DNA of 64,000 nt, from contig JAPOWR010000001.1 of NCBI GenBank assembly GCA_026707545.1, positions 2,757,778-2,821,777 on the forward strand. Direction: 5' to 3'. Origin of the DNA: Acidobacteriota bacterium (GTDB lineage: Bacteria; Acidobacteriota; Thermoanaerobaculia; Multivoradales; Multivoraceae). The translations under genes were made by a program, and so were the position numbers. Below are positions 45,058-53,022 of this stretch, piece after piece (positions within the stretch are counted from its first letter, which is position 1; each line of letters begins with the position of its first letter). The notes below the pieces were generated by a model that did not search any database, was not told where the DNA came from, and saw only the letters and a program-made list of their open reading frames with translations.

Positions 45058-46173
45058 ATGGTCGGTTTCCGCCTGATCTGCATCCTGCTGGCCGGCCTGA
45101 CCGTCCCGACGCCGGCCGCCGATCCGGAGCCCAGCCCGGTGATCCGCATCGAGCGCTGGATCGAGGGCGGCGCTCGGGTCGACTGGTCCCGCCAGGGCGA
45201 GTGGCTGGCCTACGACAAGGCCGGAGCGGACGGCCGCTACGACGTCTACGTGACCTCCACCGATCGACTCGCCGAACGCTGCCTCACGTGCGATATGTAC
45301 GCGCTGCGCAAGGACAACGTGCTCAACCCGGTCTGGCACGCCGCCGGGGAGCGGCTGATCGTCCAGGTCCAGAGCCATCCGAAGCGGCTCAAGTTCGTGG
45401 CCGATCCGCTGCAGCTCCTGACCCCCGACCGCGCCCTGCACAGCGAGTTCTACGACATCGACCGCCAGGGGAAGAGCTTCACGATGCTGACCCGTTTCGC
45501 CGCCAGCGGGACGGCCGCGCTCGACCCCCACTTCTCCTTCGACGGCGAGCGGCTGGTGTGGAGCGAACGGGTCAAGGCACGCAAGGGACGCTACGGCGCC
45601 TGGCAGCTACGCAGTGCCCGGTTCCAGGTCAACCGGGTCGGCGCCGCGCAGTTGAAGAAGATCAGGTCCCATCCCGCTCCCACCGACGCGCTGATCGTGC
45701 CCCAAGGCTACACGCCCGACGATCGCGGCGCCCTGATCGCGGCGAACCTGGAACCCGGGCAGTCGCCCGACACGCTCGACCTCTACCGGCTGCGTTTCGA
45801 CGGCAGCGAGCCGGAACGCCTCTCCCACTCGCGCGGTGGCGCCGAGGAGTTCGCACGCCTGTCGCCCACGGGCCGGCACGTCGCCTTCACTTCCAACGCC
45901 GAGATCCGCGGCACGGAGTCCAACCAGACGGTGCCGCCCACCGTCCGCCGCGAACTCTGGCTGATGGACGCGGACGGCTCGAACAAGCGCCGGCTCACCT
46001 TCTTCAACGACCCGACCTCGGACCACAGCCTGGGCCACACCTACGTCGGCGATCTGGCCTGGAGTCCAAGCGGCGACCAGATCGCGGTCCATGTGCTGTG
46101 GGGCTCCCGCGACAGCGATCGACCGCGCGAGGCCGTGTACCGTCTCGATCTTGATCCATCCTTCCGGCGCTGA
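45058..46173 (+). CDS. Secreted TolB-like beta-propeller protein
   Basis: 371 residues with a short signal peptide (LICILLAGLTVPTPAA). Repeated PD40/WD-like blades are visible: VDWSRQGEWLAYDKAG, HFSFDGERLVWSER, LSPTGRHVAFTSNAE and LAWSPSGDQIAVHV. Single Cys residues at about 79 and 82 (ERCLTCDMY) may form a disulfide or metal site. Such propellers bind proteins or ligands in the periplasm. It starts 34 bp after the Rieske gene and 40 bp before the amidohydrolase pair, all on the same strand, so it could belong to either unit. No enzymatic motif is seen. Confidence 0.75.
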   Translation: MVGFRLICILLAGLTVPTPAADPEPSPVIRIERWIEGGARVDWSRQGEWLAYDKAGADGRYDVYVTSTDRLAERCLTCDMYALRKDNVLNPVWHAAGERLIVQVQSHPKRLKFVADPLQLLTPDRALHSEFYDIDRQGKSFTMLTRFAASGTAALDPHFSFDGERLVWSERVKARKGRYGAWQLRSARFQVNRVGAAQLKKIRSHPAPTDALIVPQGYTPDDRGALIAANLEPGQSPDTLDLYRLRFDGSEPERLSHSRGGAEEFARLSPTGRHVAFTSNAEIRGTESNQTVPPTVRRELWLMDADGSNKRRLTFFNDPTSDHSLGHTYVGDLAWSPSGDQIAVHVLWGSRDSDRPREAVYRLDLDPSFRR

Positions 46174-46212
46174 CGCCGGCGCAACCGGTACCCACCCAAC
46201 CGAGGAACCTGC

Positions 46213-47562
46213 ATGAGAACACGTCCCGGCCCGTTCACGGTCGTCCTGTCGCTGGCCCTGGTCCCGCCGGCCCTGCCCGCCGCGGCGCAGGACGACCCCC
46301 ACGTCTTCCGCGGGGCACGGCTGCTGCCGATCGCAGGAGAGCCGATCGACGACGGCGTCCTCGTCGTCCAGGGCGGCAGGATCACGAGCGTCGGCGGACC
46401 CGACACGCGCACCCCCCGCGGCGCCGTCGAGCACGACGTCAGCGGCAAGGTGCTGATGCCCGGACTCGTCGACACCCACTCCCACGTCGGTTCGGTCTCC
46501 GGCGGCGACCGCTCGTCGCCGCTGCACCCGGAGGTGCGGAACCTCGACTCGATCGACGTCGCCTCCGACAGCATCTGGCGCGCCCGCGCCGGCGGCATCA
46601 CGACGGTCAACATCATGTCGGGCTCCGGCCACCTGATGTCCGGGCAGACCGCCTACGTCAAGCTGCGCGACGGCGCCCGCACGATAGAGGACTGGCTCTA
46701 CTGCGACGATCCCCTGACCGGCATCTGCGGCGGCCTGAAGATGGCGAACGGCACGAACTCGATCGGCGCGCCGCCGTTCCCGGGCACCCGCGCCAAGTCG
46801 GCGGCCCTGGTCCGCAACCTCTACCACGAGGCCGTGGAGTACCGCGACAAGATGGCCGTCGCCGAGGCGGACGAGGACGACGAGAACGGCGGCGAGCCCG
46901 CGCGGCGCGACCTGCGGATGGAGGCCCTGGTCGAGGTGCTCGACGGCAGGCGGATCGTCCAGCATCACACCCACCGTCACAACGACATCGCCACCGTGCT
47001 GCGGCTCCAGGAGGAGTTCGGGTTCCGGGTCGTTGTCCAGCACGGGACCGAGTCCTGGAAGGTCGCCGAGGAACTCGCCGCCGCCGGCGTGCCGGTTTCG
47101 ATCACCTGGATCGACGCGCCGGGCGGCAAGGAGGAGACGATCGACTGGAACATGGAGATGGGCGCGATCCTGGAACGCGCCGGCGTCGACGTCAGCTTCA
47201 ACACGGACGACTCGGTGACCGATTCGCGTCTCCTGTTCCGGGCCGCGGCGATCGCTGTCCGCTACGGCATGTCGCGTGAGAAGGCGATCGAGGGGCTGAC
47301 CCTGGCGCCAGCGCGGGCGCTAGGGCTCGAGGACCGGATCGGCTCGCTCGAGGCCGGCAAGGACGCCGACTTCGTCATCCTCTCCGGCGATCCGCTGAGC
47401 ACCTACACGAAGGTCGAGCAGACCTGGGTCGAGGGAACGATGATCTACGACCGGGCCAATCCGGACCACCGCAAGTACGCCGTCGGCGGCTACAAGGTCT
47501 ACCGCACGACCGCCCACGAAGACCACATGATCCGGCAGCTACTCGAGGGAGAGACACGATGA
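46213..47562 (+). CDS. Secreted amidohydrolase (metal-ligand complete)
   Basis: 449 residues with a signal peptide ending PALPAAAQ. It belongs to the imidazolonepropionase-like amidohydrolases. Metal ligands appear intact: H89/H91 in DTHSHVG, His residues in QHHTHRHND, His in VVQHGTESW and Asp in FNTDDSV. Its TGA overlaps the ATG of the next gene as ATGA. The following gene is a paralogue of the same fold in which every one of these residues is replaced, so the two very probably form a hetero-oligomer. The substrate is unknown. Confidence 0.9.
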   Translation: MRTRPGPFTVVLSLALVPPALPAAAQDDPHVFRGARLLPIAGEPIDDGVLVVQGGRITSVGGPDTRTPRGAVEHDVSGKVLMPGLVDTHSHVGSVSGGDRSSPLHPEVRNLDSIDVASDSIWRARAGGITTVNIMSGSGHLMSGQTAYVKLRDGARTIEDWLYCDDPLTGICGGLKMANGTNSIGAPPFPGTRAKSAALVRNLYHEAVEYRDKMAVAEADEDDENGGEPARRDLRMEALVEVLDGRRIVQHHTHRHNDIATVLRLQEEFGFRVVVQHGTESWKVAEELAAAGVPVSITWIDAPGGKEETIDWNMEMGAILERAGVDVSFNTDDSVTDSRLLFRAAAIAVRYGMSREKAIEGLTLAPARALGLEDRIGSLEAGKDADFVILSGDPLSTYTKVEQTWVEGTMIYDRANPDHRKYAVGGYKVYRTTAHEDHMIRQLLEGETR

Positions 47563-48845
47563 AGCGCTCGGGCACCACCTCCTTCGTCGTGGCTCTGGCC
47601 GCCCTTGCCGCCATCCCGGCCGCGGCCCAGGTCGCGGTCCGGGCCGGCACCCTCCACACCGTTTCGGGCGCGCCGATCGAAAACGCGGTCGTCATCGCCG
47701 CCGCCGACGGCCGGATCGAGTGGGTCGGGCCCGCAGCCGAAGCGAACATCCCGGACGGCGTGGACGTCCTCGAAGCCGCCGTCGTCACGCCCGGACTCGT
47801 CGACGCCCGCTCCGTCGTCGGCCTCTCCGGCGCCCTGAACAGCAACGTCGGCCCGGTACGCGACCAGGACCAGCTCGAACGGTCCTCGCCGCTCCAGCCC
47901 GACCTGCGGGCGATCGACGCCTACGACGCGAACGAGACCCTGGTCGAGTGGGTGCGCTCGTACGGTGTAACCACGCTCCACACGGGCCACGGGCCAGGGG
48001 CCCTCGTCAGCGGCCAGACGATGATCGCCAAGACCAGGGGCCGCAACGTCGAGCAGGCCACCCTGATGCCCGTGCGGATGCTGGCGGCGACACTCGGCAA
48101 CGCGGTGTCCTCGAACTTCCAGTCGCCGGGGACGTCGGCCAAGGGGATCGCGATGCTCAGGTCCGCCCTTCACGGCGCCCAGGCCTACCTCGACCAGGTG
48201 CGCAAGACGGAGGAGGGCGGCGGCGACGAGAGCGGGGAAACCGACGGCGACGGCGTAGAGGACGGCGACGCGAAGCCCGCACCCCAGGCGCCGCCTCGCG
48301 ACCTGTCCAAGGAAGCGCTCGGCCAGGTGCTGGACGGCGAACTCTCCCTGCTGGTCACCGCGAACACCGTGGCCGAGATGGCCTCGGCGCTCCGTCTGCA
48401 GCAGGAGTTCGGCTTCGACCTCGTGCTCGACAGCGCCGCCGAGTCCTACCTGCTGCTCGACGAGATCCGCGAGGCCGGCGTGCCGGTCCTGCTCCACCCG
48501 ACGATGAGCCGGGTCCGCAACGGCTCGTACGAGACCGCCGCCCAGCTCGCCGACGCGGGCATCCCGTTCGCCATCCAGACCGGTTTCGAAGGCTACGTGC
48601 CCAAGACCCGCGTCCTGATCTGGGAAGCGGCCATCGCCGCCGCCAACGGCCTCGGCATGGAACGCGCGCTCGAGGCGGTCACCCTGAGCCCCGCCCGCAT
48701 CCTCGGCATCGACGACCGCGTCGGCTCGATCGAGGTCGGCAAGGACGCCGACCTCGCACTCTTCGACGGCGATCCGTTCGAGTACACGAGCCACATCTGC
48801 GGCGTGATCATCGAGTCGGAGGTGATGTCGGCGGAGTGCCGGTAG
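47559..48845 (+). CDS. Catalytically degenerate amidohydrolase paralogue
   Basis: 428 residues with signal peptide (VVALAALAAIPAAAQ) and the amidohydrolase fold from end to end (GRIEWVG, VVTPGLVDARSVVG, then the C-terminal SPARILGIDDRVGSIEVGKDAD). All metal positions are lost relative to its partner: DTHSH becomes DARSV (R84, V86), QHHTHRH becomes LVTANTV, VQHG becomes LDSA, and NTDD becomes QTGF. The frame is intact and codon use is ordinary, so it is not a decaying pseudogene. It carries an acidic insertion near residue 225 (EEGGGDESGETDGDG). Translational coupling by ATGA with the active paralogue suggests a structural or regulatory subunit. Its end overlaps the convergent gene by 38 bp. 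Confidence 0.88.
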   Translation: MKRSGTTSFVVALAALAAIPAAAQVAVRAGTLHTVSGAPIENAVVIAAADGRIEWVGPAAEANIPDGVDVLEAAVVTPGLVDARSVVGLSGALNSNVGPVRDQDQLERSSPLQPDLRAIDAYDANETLVEWVRSYGVTTLHTGHGPGALVSGQTMIAKTRGRNVEQATLMPVRMLAATLGNAVSSNFQSPGTSAKGIAMLRSALHGAQAYLDQVRKTEEGGGDESGETDGDGVEDGDAKPAPQAPPRDLSKEALGQVLDGELSLLVTANTVAEMASALRLQQEFGFDLVLDSAAESYLLLDEIREAGVPVLLHPTMSRVRNGSYETAAQLADAGIPFAIQTGFEGYVPKTRVLIWEAAIAAANGLGMERALEAVTLSPARILGIDDRVGSIEVGKDADLALFDGDPFEYTSHICGVIIESEVMSAECR

Positions 48846-49695
48846 CCGGAGGCAGCGCGTAGACCAGCAGCGGCGGCCGCGGATCGAAGTAGTTGTGATC
48901 GCCGGTCACGTAGGCGAGGCCGTCCAACACGGCGATGTCTGACGGTTCTCCGGCATCGATGCCCCAAACGTCCGTGACGCGCCAGGCGACCGGATCGACC
49001 CGCAGAATGGACGAGTAGTTCTCGGTGATCAGGTAGAGAGACGAGGCATCCGCGGCGATTCCGGAAACCACCAGGCCGTCCGCCGTGCGTCCGGGCCGGA
49101 GATGGGCGCCGATCTCCGGGTCGTGCCGATCGCCGGTTCGGAGATTCCAGATGCCGAGGCCATCGTCGACCGTGCCGAGGAGGTCGTCGCCAAACCAGGT
49201 GAGACCCGTGAACTCCAGGTCGTCGAGCCCGCCCGGCAGCGCCACGGCCTCAGTGGACCTCCACTTCCCGTGCTCGTTCCGCCATGCGGCGATCTCTCCC
49301 AGTTCGCCGATACCGAGCAGCCGCTCCCCGCGCACGGCAATGCCCTCCAGGCGGCCCTGCCGCAAGATCAGCAGGCCGCCCAGCAAGCGGCTGACCGGTC
49401 CAGCTTCGACACCGGCGTGCGACAGCGTGAACAACTCCGCTTGATCCGTGCTGATGTAGATGTGCCGACCGTCGACGTGCAGGCCGGAGCCTTGCTCCAG
49501 CGAATCGGGGAGGGGGATGCGTTGTTGCGCGCTCAGGAGGCCGGACAGAACGAGGGGCCCCTTGGTGGGGTCGGTCGGCAGGTTGTCGGAGCCAACGTCC
49601 CCCAGAACGTCGAAGACGATGAAGATGCCGAATCGCGTGGTCGTCAGCACCAGCAACACGGCCACGAGCGCCGCGGCAGCAATTGCCTTCTTCAT
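48808..49695 (-). CDS. Membrane-anchored SdiA-regulated-like beta-propeller protein
   Basis: 295 residues. A single N-terminal helix (AAAALVAVLLVLTTTRFGIF) may serve as signal or anchor. The remainder has repeated beta segments of the SdiA-regulated/YjiK kind: ISTDQAELFTLSHAG, LEGIAVRGERLLGIGELGEI, LDDLEFTGLTWFGDDLLG and VSGIAADASSLYLITEN. The function of that family is unknown; some members look like esterase-type propellers. It converges on the degenerate amidohydrolase with 38 bp of overlap and is divergent from the next membrane protein. Confidence 0.65.
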   Translation of the reverse strand: MKKAIAAAALVAVLLVLTTTRFGIFIVFDVLGDVGSDNLPTDPTKGPLVLSGLLSAQQRIPLPDSLEQGSGLHVDGRHIYISTDQAELFTLSHAGVEAGPVSRLLGGLLILRQGRLEGIAVRGERLLGIGELGEIAAWRNEHGKWRSTEAVALPGGLDDLEFTGLTWFGDDLLGTVDDGLGIWNLRTGDRHDPEIGAHLRPGRTADGLVVSGIAADASSLYLITENYSSILRVDPVAWRVTDVWGIDAGEPSDIAVLDGLAYVTGDHNYFDPRPPLLVYALPPATGTPPTSPPTR

Positions 49696-49797
49696 CGTCC
49701 GGTTACTCTGCCTGAGTCCGTCGCCATCGGCATCAGCGGTTGATACTCTGGCCCAGGTGTCCTTGGCGGATCGCTGTTGCGGGGATCACGGAGGCAC

Positions 49798-50502
49798 ATG
49801 ACGCGCTGGACTGAAGCGAAACTTGGCGGCTATTCGCTGCTGTTTGGGACCGTGGCGGTCGCTGTCGGCTACGCCCTCTCACCCGGCCGCGGCATGGTGG
49901 ATACCGTCCCCAGCACCAGCCTCGGGGACCTGACTCTGGCAATGGCGCGCAACGCCAGCCTGTCCTACACCGTAGCGGTCGTCCTCGTCCTGGGCGCCCT
50001 GCTCATGCTGAACGGCATCTTGACGTTGCGGAGGTACGCCGCTCCCTTGCCGCGGCTCGGCCTGCTCGGGATGGCGGTCGGTGCGTTCCTGCAGATGGTG
50101 ATGCGAGGTTTCGACTACATGCTCATCGGCATGGGCGAGGCGGCACTGGGGCCCGACCCGGAGCAGTCGGCGCAATGGCTGGACTCGGCGCTGGGCATGC
50201 AGCGCACGGTATGGGGTCTGCACTTCACGGGCAGCGTCGCCGGCTATGCCGGGATGGCGGTTCTGGCCTTCGGCCTCGTCTCCCGACCGGAGCCGCTGCG
50301 CCTGCCGCCGGTGCTGAACGGCATCGTCGCGCTGCTGGCGCTGGGGTCGCTGGCGCTGTTCATCGCCGCATGGCATTCGAACACGCTGGAACTGAGACTC
50401 GCTCCGGTGTTCGGGTTGATGTCCGCCAGCGGCATTGTCTACATGGGGCTCCTGGGCTGGCGGTTGGCGCGATCTGAAGCGGGCGACCCGCCCGCCGACT
50501 GA
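49798..50502 (+). CDS. Integral membrane protein of unknown function
   Basis: 234 residues with about six or seven hydrophobic helices (for example YSLLFGTVAVAVGYAL, YTVAVVLVLGALLMLNGIL, LGLLGMAVGAFLQMV and LLALGSLALFIAAW). I recognise no family. The ATG at 49798 has GGAGG five bases upstream; the frame is open seven codons further. It ends nine bases before the stop of the convergent amidohydrolase gene. No polar motif suggesting catalysis is seen. Confidence 0.65.
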   Translation: MTRWTEAKLGGYSLLFGTVAVAVGYALSPGRGMVDTVPSTSLGDLTLAMARNASLSYTVAVVLVLGALLMLNGILTLRRYAAPLPRLGLLGMAVGAFLQMVMRGFDYMLIGMGEAALGPDPEQSAQWLDSALGMQRTVWGLHFTGSVAGYAGMAVLAFGLVSRPEPLRLPPVLNGIVALLALGSLALFIAAWHSNTLELRLAPVFGLMSASGIVYMGLLGWRLARSEAGDPPAD

Positions 50503-50511
50503 GCCGCGGGC

Positions 50512-51876
50512 TTACTGGTCGTCGCTCGCCGCCGGCTGCGGGAACTCCGGTAACCCGCGTTCGAGCCACTCGCCCGCCTGCATCACGCGATCGACCTGTC
50601 GCGTGTTGCGGATGTCCGCCAGGGGATCGGCGGTGAGCAGAAGCAGGTCCGCGGCGTTGCCCTCGGCGATCGTGCCGAAGTCGGGGTCGTCGGCGAGTTC
50701 AGCGGCCGCGGCCGCGCCGGCGGCGGCCAGGGCCTCGAGCGGCGTCAAGCCAGCGTCCTCGACCAGCGTTTCCAGTTCGTGGTGGGTGCCCCAGCCGTAG
50801 GCGATGTTGCCGGCTCCGCTGTCCGAGCCGACTGTGATCGGGACTCCGGCTTCGTTCATCCGGCGGACGAATTTCGTCACGTAGTCGTAGGCGACGCGGC
50901 GCCTGGCGGTCGACTCGCTCTCCAGCATGGCGGCCCGGTTCTCGGGATCGAGCAGCCGCTCGAGCAGGGCTGGTTGAAGGCCGGCCCGGAACTCTTCGTC
51001 GTCGAGCAGTTCCGGGTGCTCGGCAACCCACCAGAAGGTCTTGGCCTGACCGAGAGCGGGCGCGAAGGAGAGCCCTTTCTCCTGCGCCATGGCGACGAAC
51101 TCGTCGTCGACCTCCTGGTCGCGGACGCCGTGGACGAAGGAGCGCACACCGGCCTCGACGAGTTGCCAGACGTCGTCCTCGAAGAAGACGTGGGCCGAAA
51201 CCGGGATGCCGTGCCGCGAGGCCTCGTCGGCGATGGCGGCGCGGATCTCGGGCCCGATCTTCGGCCGTGTGTCGAGGAAGGTGTCGACCCACATCTTGAT
51301 CAGGTCGACTTCCTGAGCGGCGAGTTCGCGCACCATCGCGCGGGCTTCCTCTTCGGTGGCCGGACCCAGCTTGCCCGGTGGAAAGCCCTCGGGGTGCGTG
51401 AAGCCGACCCCGGCGGTGAAGATGCGGGGGGCCGGCACGTTGCCGGCACGCGCCTCGTCGACCATCGCCGGCGTCTGGCCGTGATCGGAACCGAGGCTGC
51501 GGACCGTCAGCACGCCGGCGTGGAGTTGCAACGCCCAGGACCACTCCTCCAGGCCGTCGCGGTAGTGGTTGTGGAGGTCGACCAGACCGGGGATCAGGAA
51601 CTTGCCAGTGGCGTCGATGACTTCTCCGCCCCCGGGCAACGGCACGTCGGCGCGCGAGCCGGCATGTTCGATCCAGTCGCCGCGGACGATGACGACGGCG
51701 TCCTCGACCGGCGGCGCGCCGGTGCCGTCGATCAGGGTGGCGCCGGCGATCGTGATCGTGCCGGCGCCGTCGGTGGCGGGCTCGTCGGCGGTGCAGGCCG
51801 CGAGGGCGACCGCGAGTGCGAAGCAGGTCGCGAGGAGCCGGAACGGAACCGGATGCCGGCCAGACAGCCGGCGCAC
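50512..51876 (-). CDS. Lipoprotein amidohydrolase
   Basis: About 454 residues read from the GTG at 51876, giving a lipoprotein signal with lipobox LAAC (in FALAVALAACTADE). The amidohydrolase core has DLHNHY (HxH), the probable carboxylated Lys in LIKMWVDT, His in SAHVFF and VHGVRD, and the final Asp in VGSDSGAGN. It is thus a complete binuclear enzyme of the imidazolonepropionase/prolidase-like type, held on the periplasmic side of a membrane. The gene begins 29 bp after the upstream propeller lipoprotein stops, forming a two-gene operon. Substrate unknown. Confidence 0.85.
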   Translation of the reverse strand: MRRLSGRHPVPFRLLATCFALAVALAACTADEPATDGAGTITIAGATLIDGTGAPPVEDAVVIVRGDWIEHAGSRADVPLPGGGEVIDATGKFLIPGLVDLHNHYRDGLEEWSWALQLHAGVLTVRSLGSDHGQTPAMVDEARAGNVPAPRIFTAGVGFTHPEGFPPGKLGPATEEEARAMVRELAAQEVDLIKMWVDTFLDTRPKIGPEIRAAIADEASRHGIPVSAHVFFEDDVWQLVEAGVRSFVHGVRDQEVDDEFVAMAQEKGLSFAPALGQAKTFWWVAEHPELLDDEEFRAGLQPALLERLLDPENRAAMLESESTARRRVAYDYVTKFVRRMNEAGVPITVGSDSGAGNIAYGWGTHHELETLVEDAGLTPLEALAAAGAAAAAELADDPDFGTIAEGNAADLLLLTADPLADIRNTRQVDRVMQAGEWLERGLPEFPQPAASDDQ

Positions 51877-51905
51877 CCAGTGGTTGAACCCCGTGTCCGG
51901 TCCAA

Positions 51906-52985
51906 TCACTCGAAGAAGACTTCCGCGATCGCGATGCCGCTCTCGCCGGCCACCGCGTAGAGCAGGAAGACGCGGCCGTCCTCCTCGTAGATCGCGGGAT
52001 CGCGCAACTGGTTCACGTTGCCGTAGGCGGTGCTGCGCACGGACGGTTCGAGCGGGGCGTCGGCGCCCTCCCAGTCGCGCTCGGGCCGGAGCACTTCGAC
52101 CGGTTCGGACTCGGTCCAGTCCATCCAGTCGCCGGACAGATCGATGCTGCTCAGCAGGATCCGCTCCGGCGCCTCGCCGACCTGGGTCCAGAACACCCAC
52201 AACGTGTCGTCGCGCAGCAGCACGGCCGAATGGCGCATGTCCGGGTTGAACAGCAGCGGGCCCTCTTCGAAGTTCGTGAAGCCGTCCGCCGAGCGGTAGA
52301 ACTGGCCGGGCATGGCGAGGGAGTAGGTCAACCCGCCGTAGTGGAAGATCCGCATGTAAGTGCGCCCAAGTGACTGGGGCTGGGCCTCGAAGTCGATGCC
52401 GTCGGTCGAAGTGGCGACGCGCGAGATCTGCCTGCCCACGTCCTCCAGGCCGTGGAAGTACATGACGATCCGCTGGCTTTCCTCGTCGACGTGCACGTCG
52501 GGCGACGCGATGTGGGTCGCCGTGATCTCCTTCTGGACGTCGTGGGAGAGCTTCAGGCCGCGGCGCTCCTCCCACTCGGCGACCATCTCGGGTGTCACCT
52601 CCGGCGGCTCGACCAGGAAGTGGGAGTGTTCGATCTGCAAGCTGCCGGGCACGTGGATCGACCACGGCCCGAGCAGGTCGTCTGCGTAGGCGAGGCGAAT
52701 GTAGTGGCCCTTGTGATCGGCGAAGTACAGGTAGTAGCGGCCGAGCGGGTCGGATACCCAGTCGGGCACGCGGATCAACGACGGCCCCTGGATGTTCTCG
52801 CCGATGCTCGGGTCGAGTTCGGGGCCGATGATTGGGGCGTCGAGGAGGCGTTCGACGCGGATGGAGGGCCCATCGTCGGCCAGCGGGTCGGCGTCAGGGG
52901 CCGGTTCGGCGTCCGGCGTCGCGCACGCCAAGGCGGCCAGTGAAGCAGTGATGGAGAGGGCCACGAAGGGGATTCCGGTTCTCAT
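51906..52985 (-). CDS. Lipoprotein with glycosidase-like five-bladed beta-propeller
   Basis: 359 residues. The signal peptide ends in a lipobox (SLAALACATPD), so the protein is lipid-anchored. The fold resembles GH43/GH32-type propellers: GPSLIRVPDWV followed by YYLYFADHKGHYIRLAYADDL, TATHIASPDVHVDEE, MRHSAVLLRDDTLWVFW and LRDPAIYEEDGRVFLLYAV. The repeated RDP/SPD patterns are typical of these sheets, but the full GH43 catalytic triad is not convincingly visible. It is cotranscribed with the lipoprotein amidohydrolase. A carbohydrate-binding or hydrolase role is inferred. Confidence 0.65.
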   Translation of the reverse strand: MRTGIPFVALSITASLAALACATPDAEPAPDADPLADDGPSIRVERLLDAPIIGPELDPSIGENIQGPSLIRVPDWVSDPLGRYYLYFADHKGHYIRLAYADDLLGPWSIHVPGSLQIEHSHFLVEPPEVTPEMVAEWEERRGLKLSHDVQKEITATHIASPDVHVDEESQRIVMYFHGLEDVGRQISRVATSTDGIDFEAQPQSLGRTYMRIFHYGGLTYSLAMPGQFYRSADGFTNFEEGPLLFNPDMRHSAVLLRDDTLWVFWTQVGEAPERILLSSIDLSGDWMDWTESEPVEVLRPERDWEGADAPLEPSVRSTAYGNVNQLRDPAIYEEDGRVFLLYAVAGESGIAIAEVFFE

Positions 52986-53022
52986 TGGCTGATCCGGCTG
53001 TCTGTGGGTTTCATCAGCCTCT

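Noticed and set aside
47559..48845. Calling the degenerate amidohydrolase a pseudogene
   Set aside because: The frame, signal peptide and whole fold are intact and the gene is coupled to its active paralogue, so a maintained pseudoenzyme is more likely.
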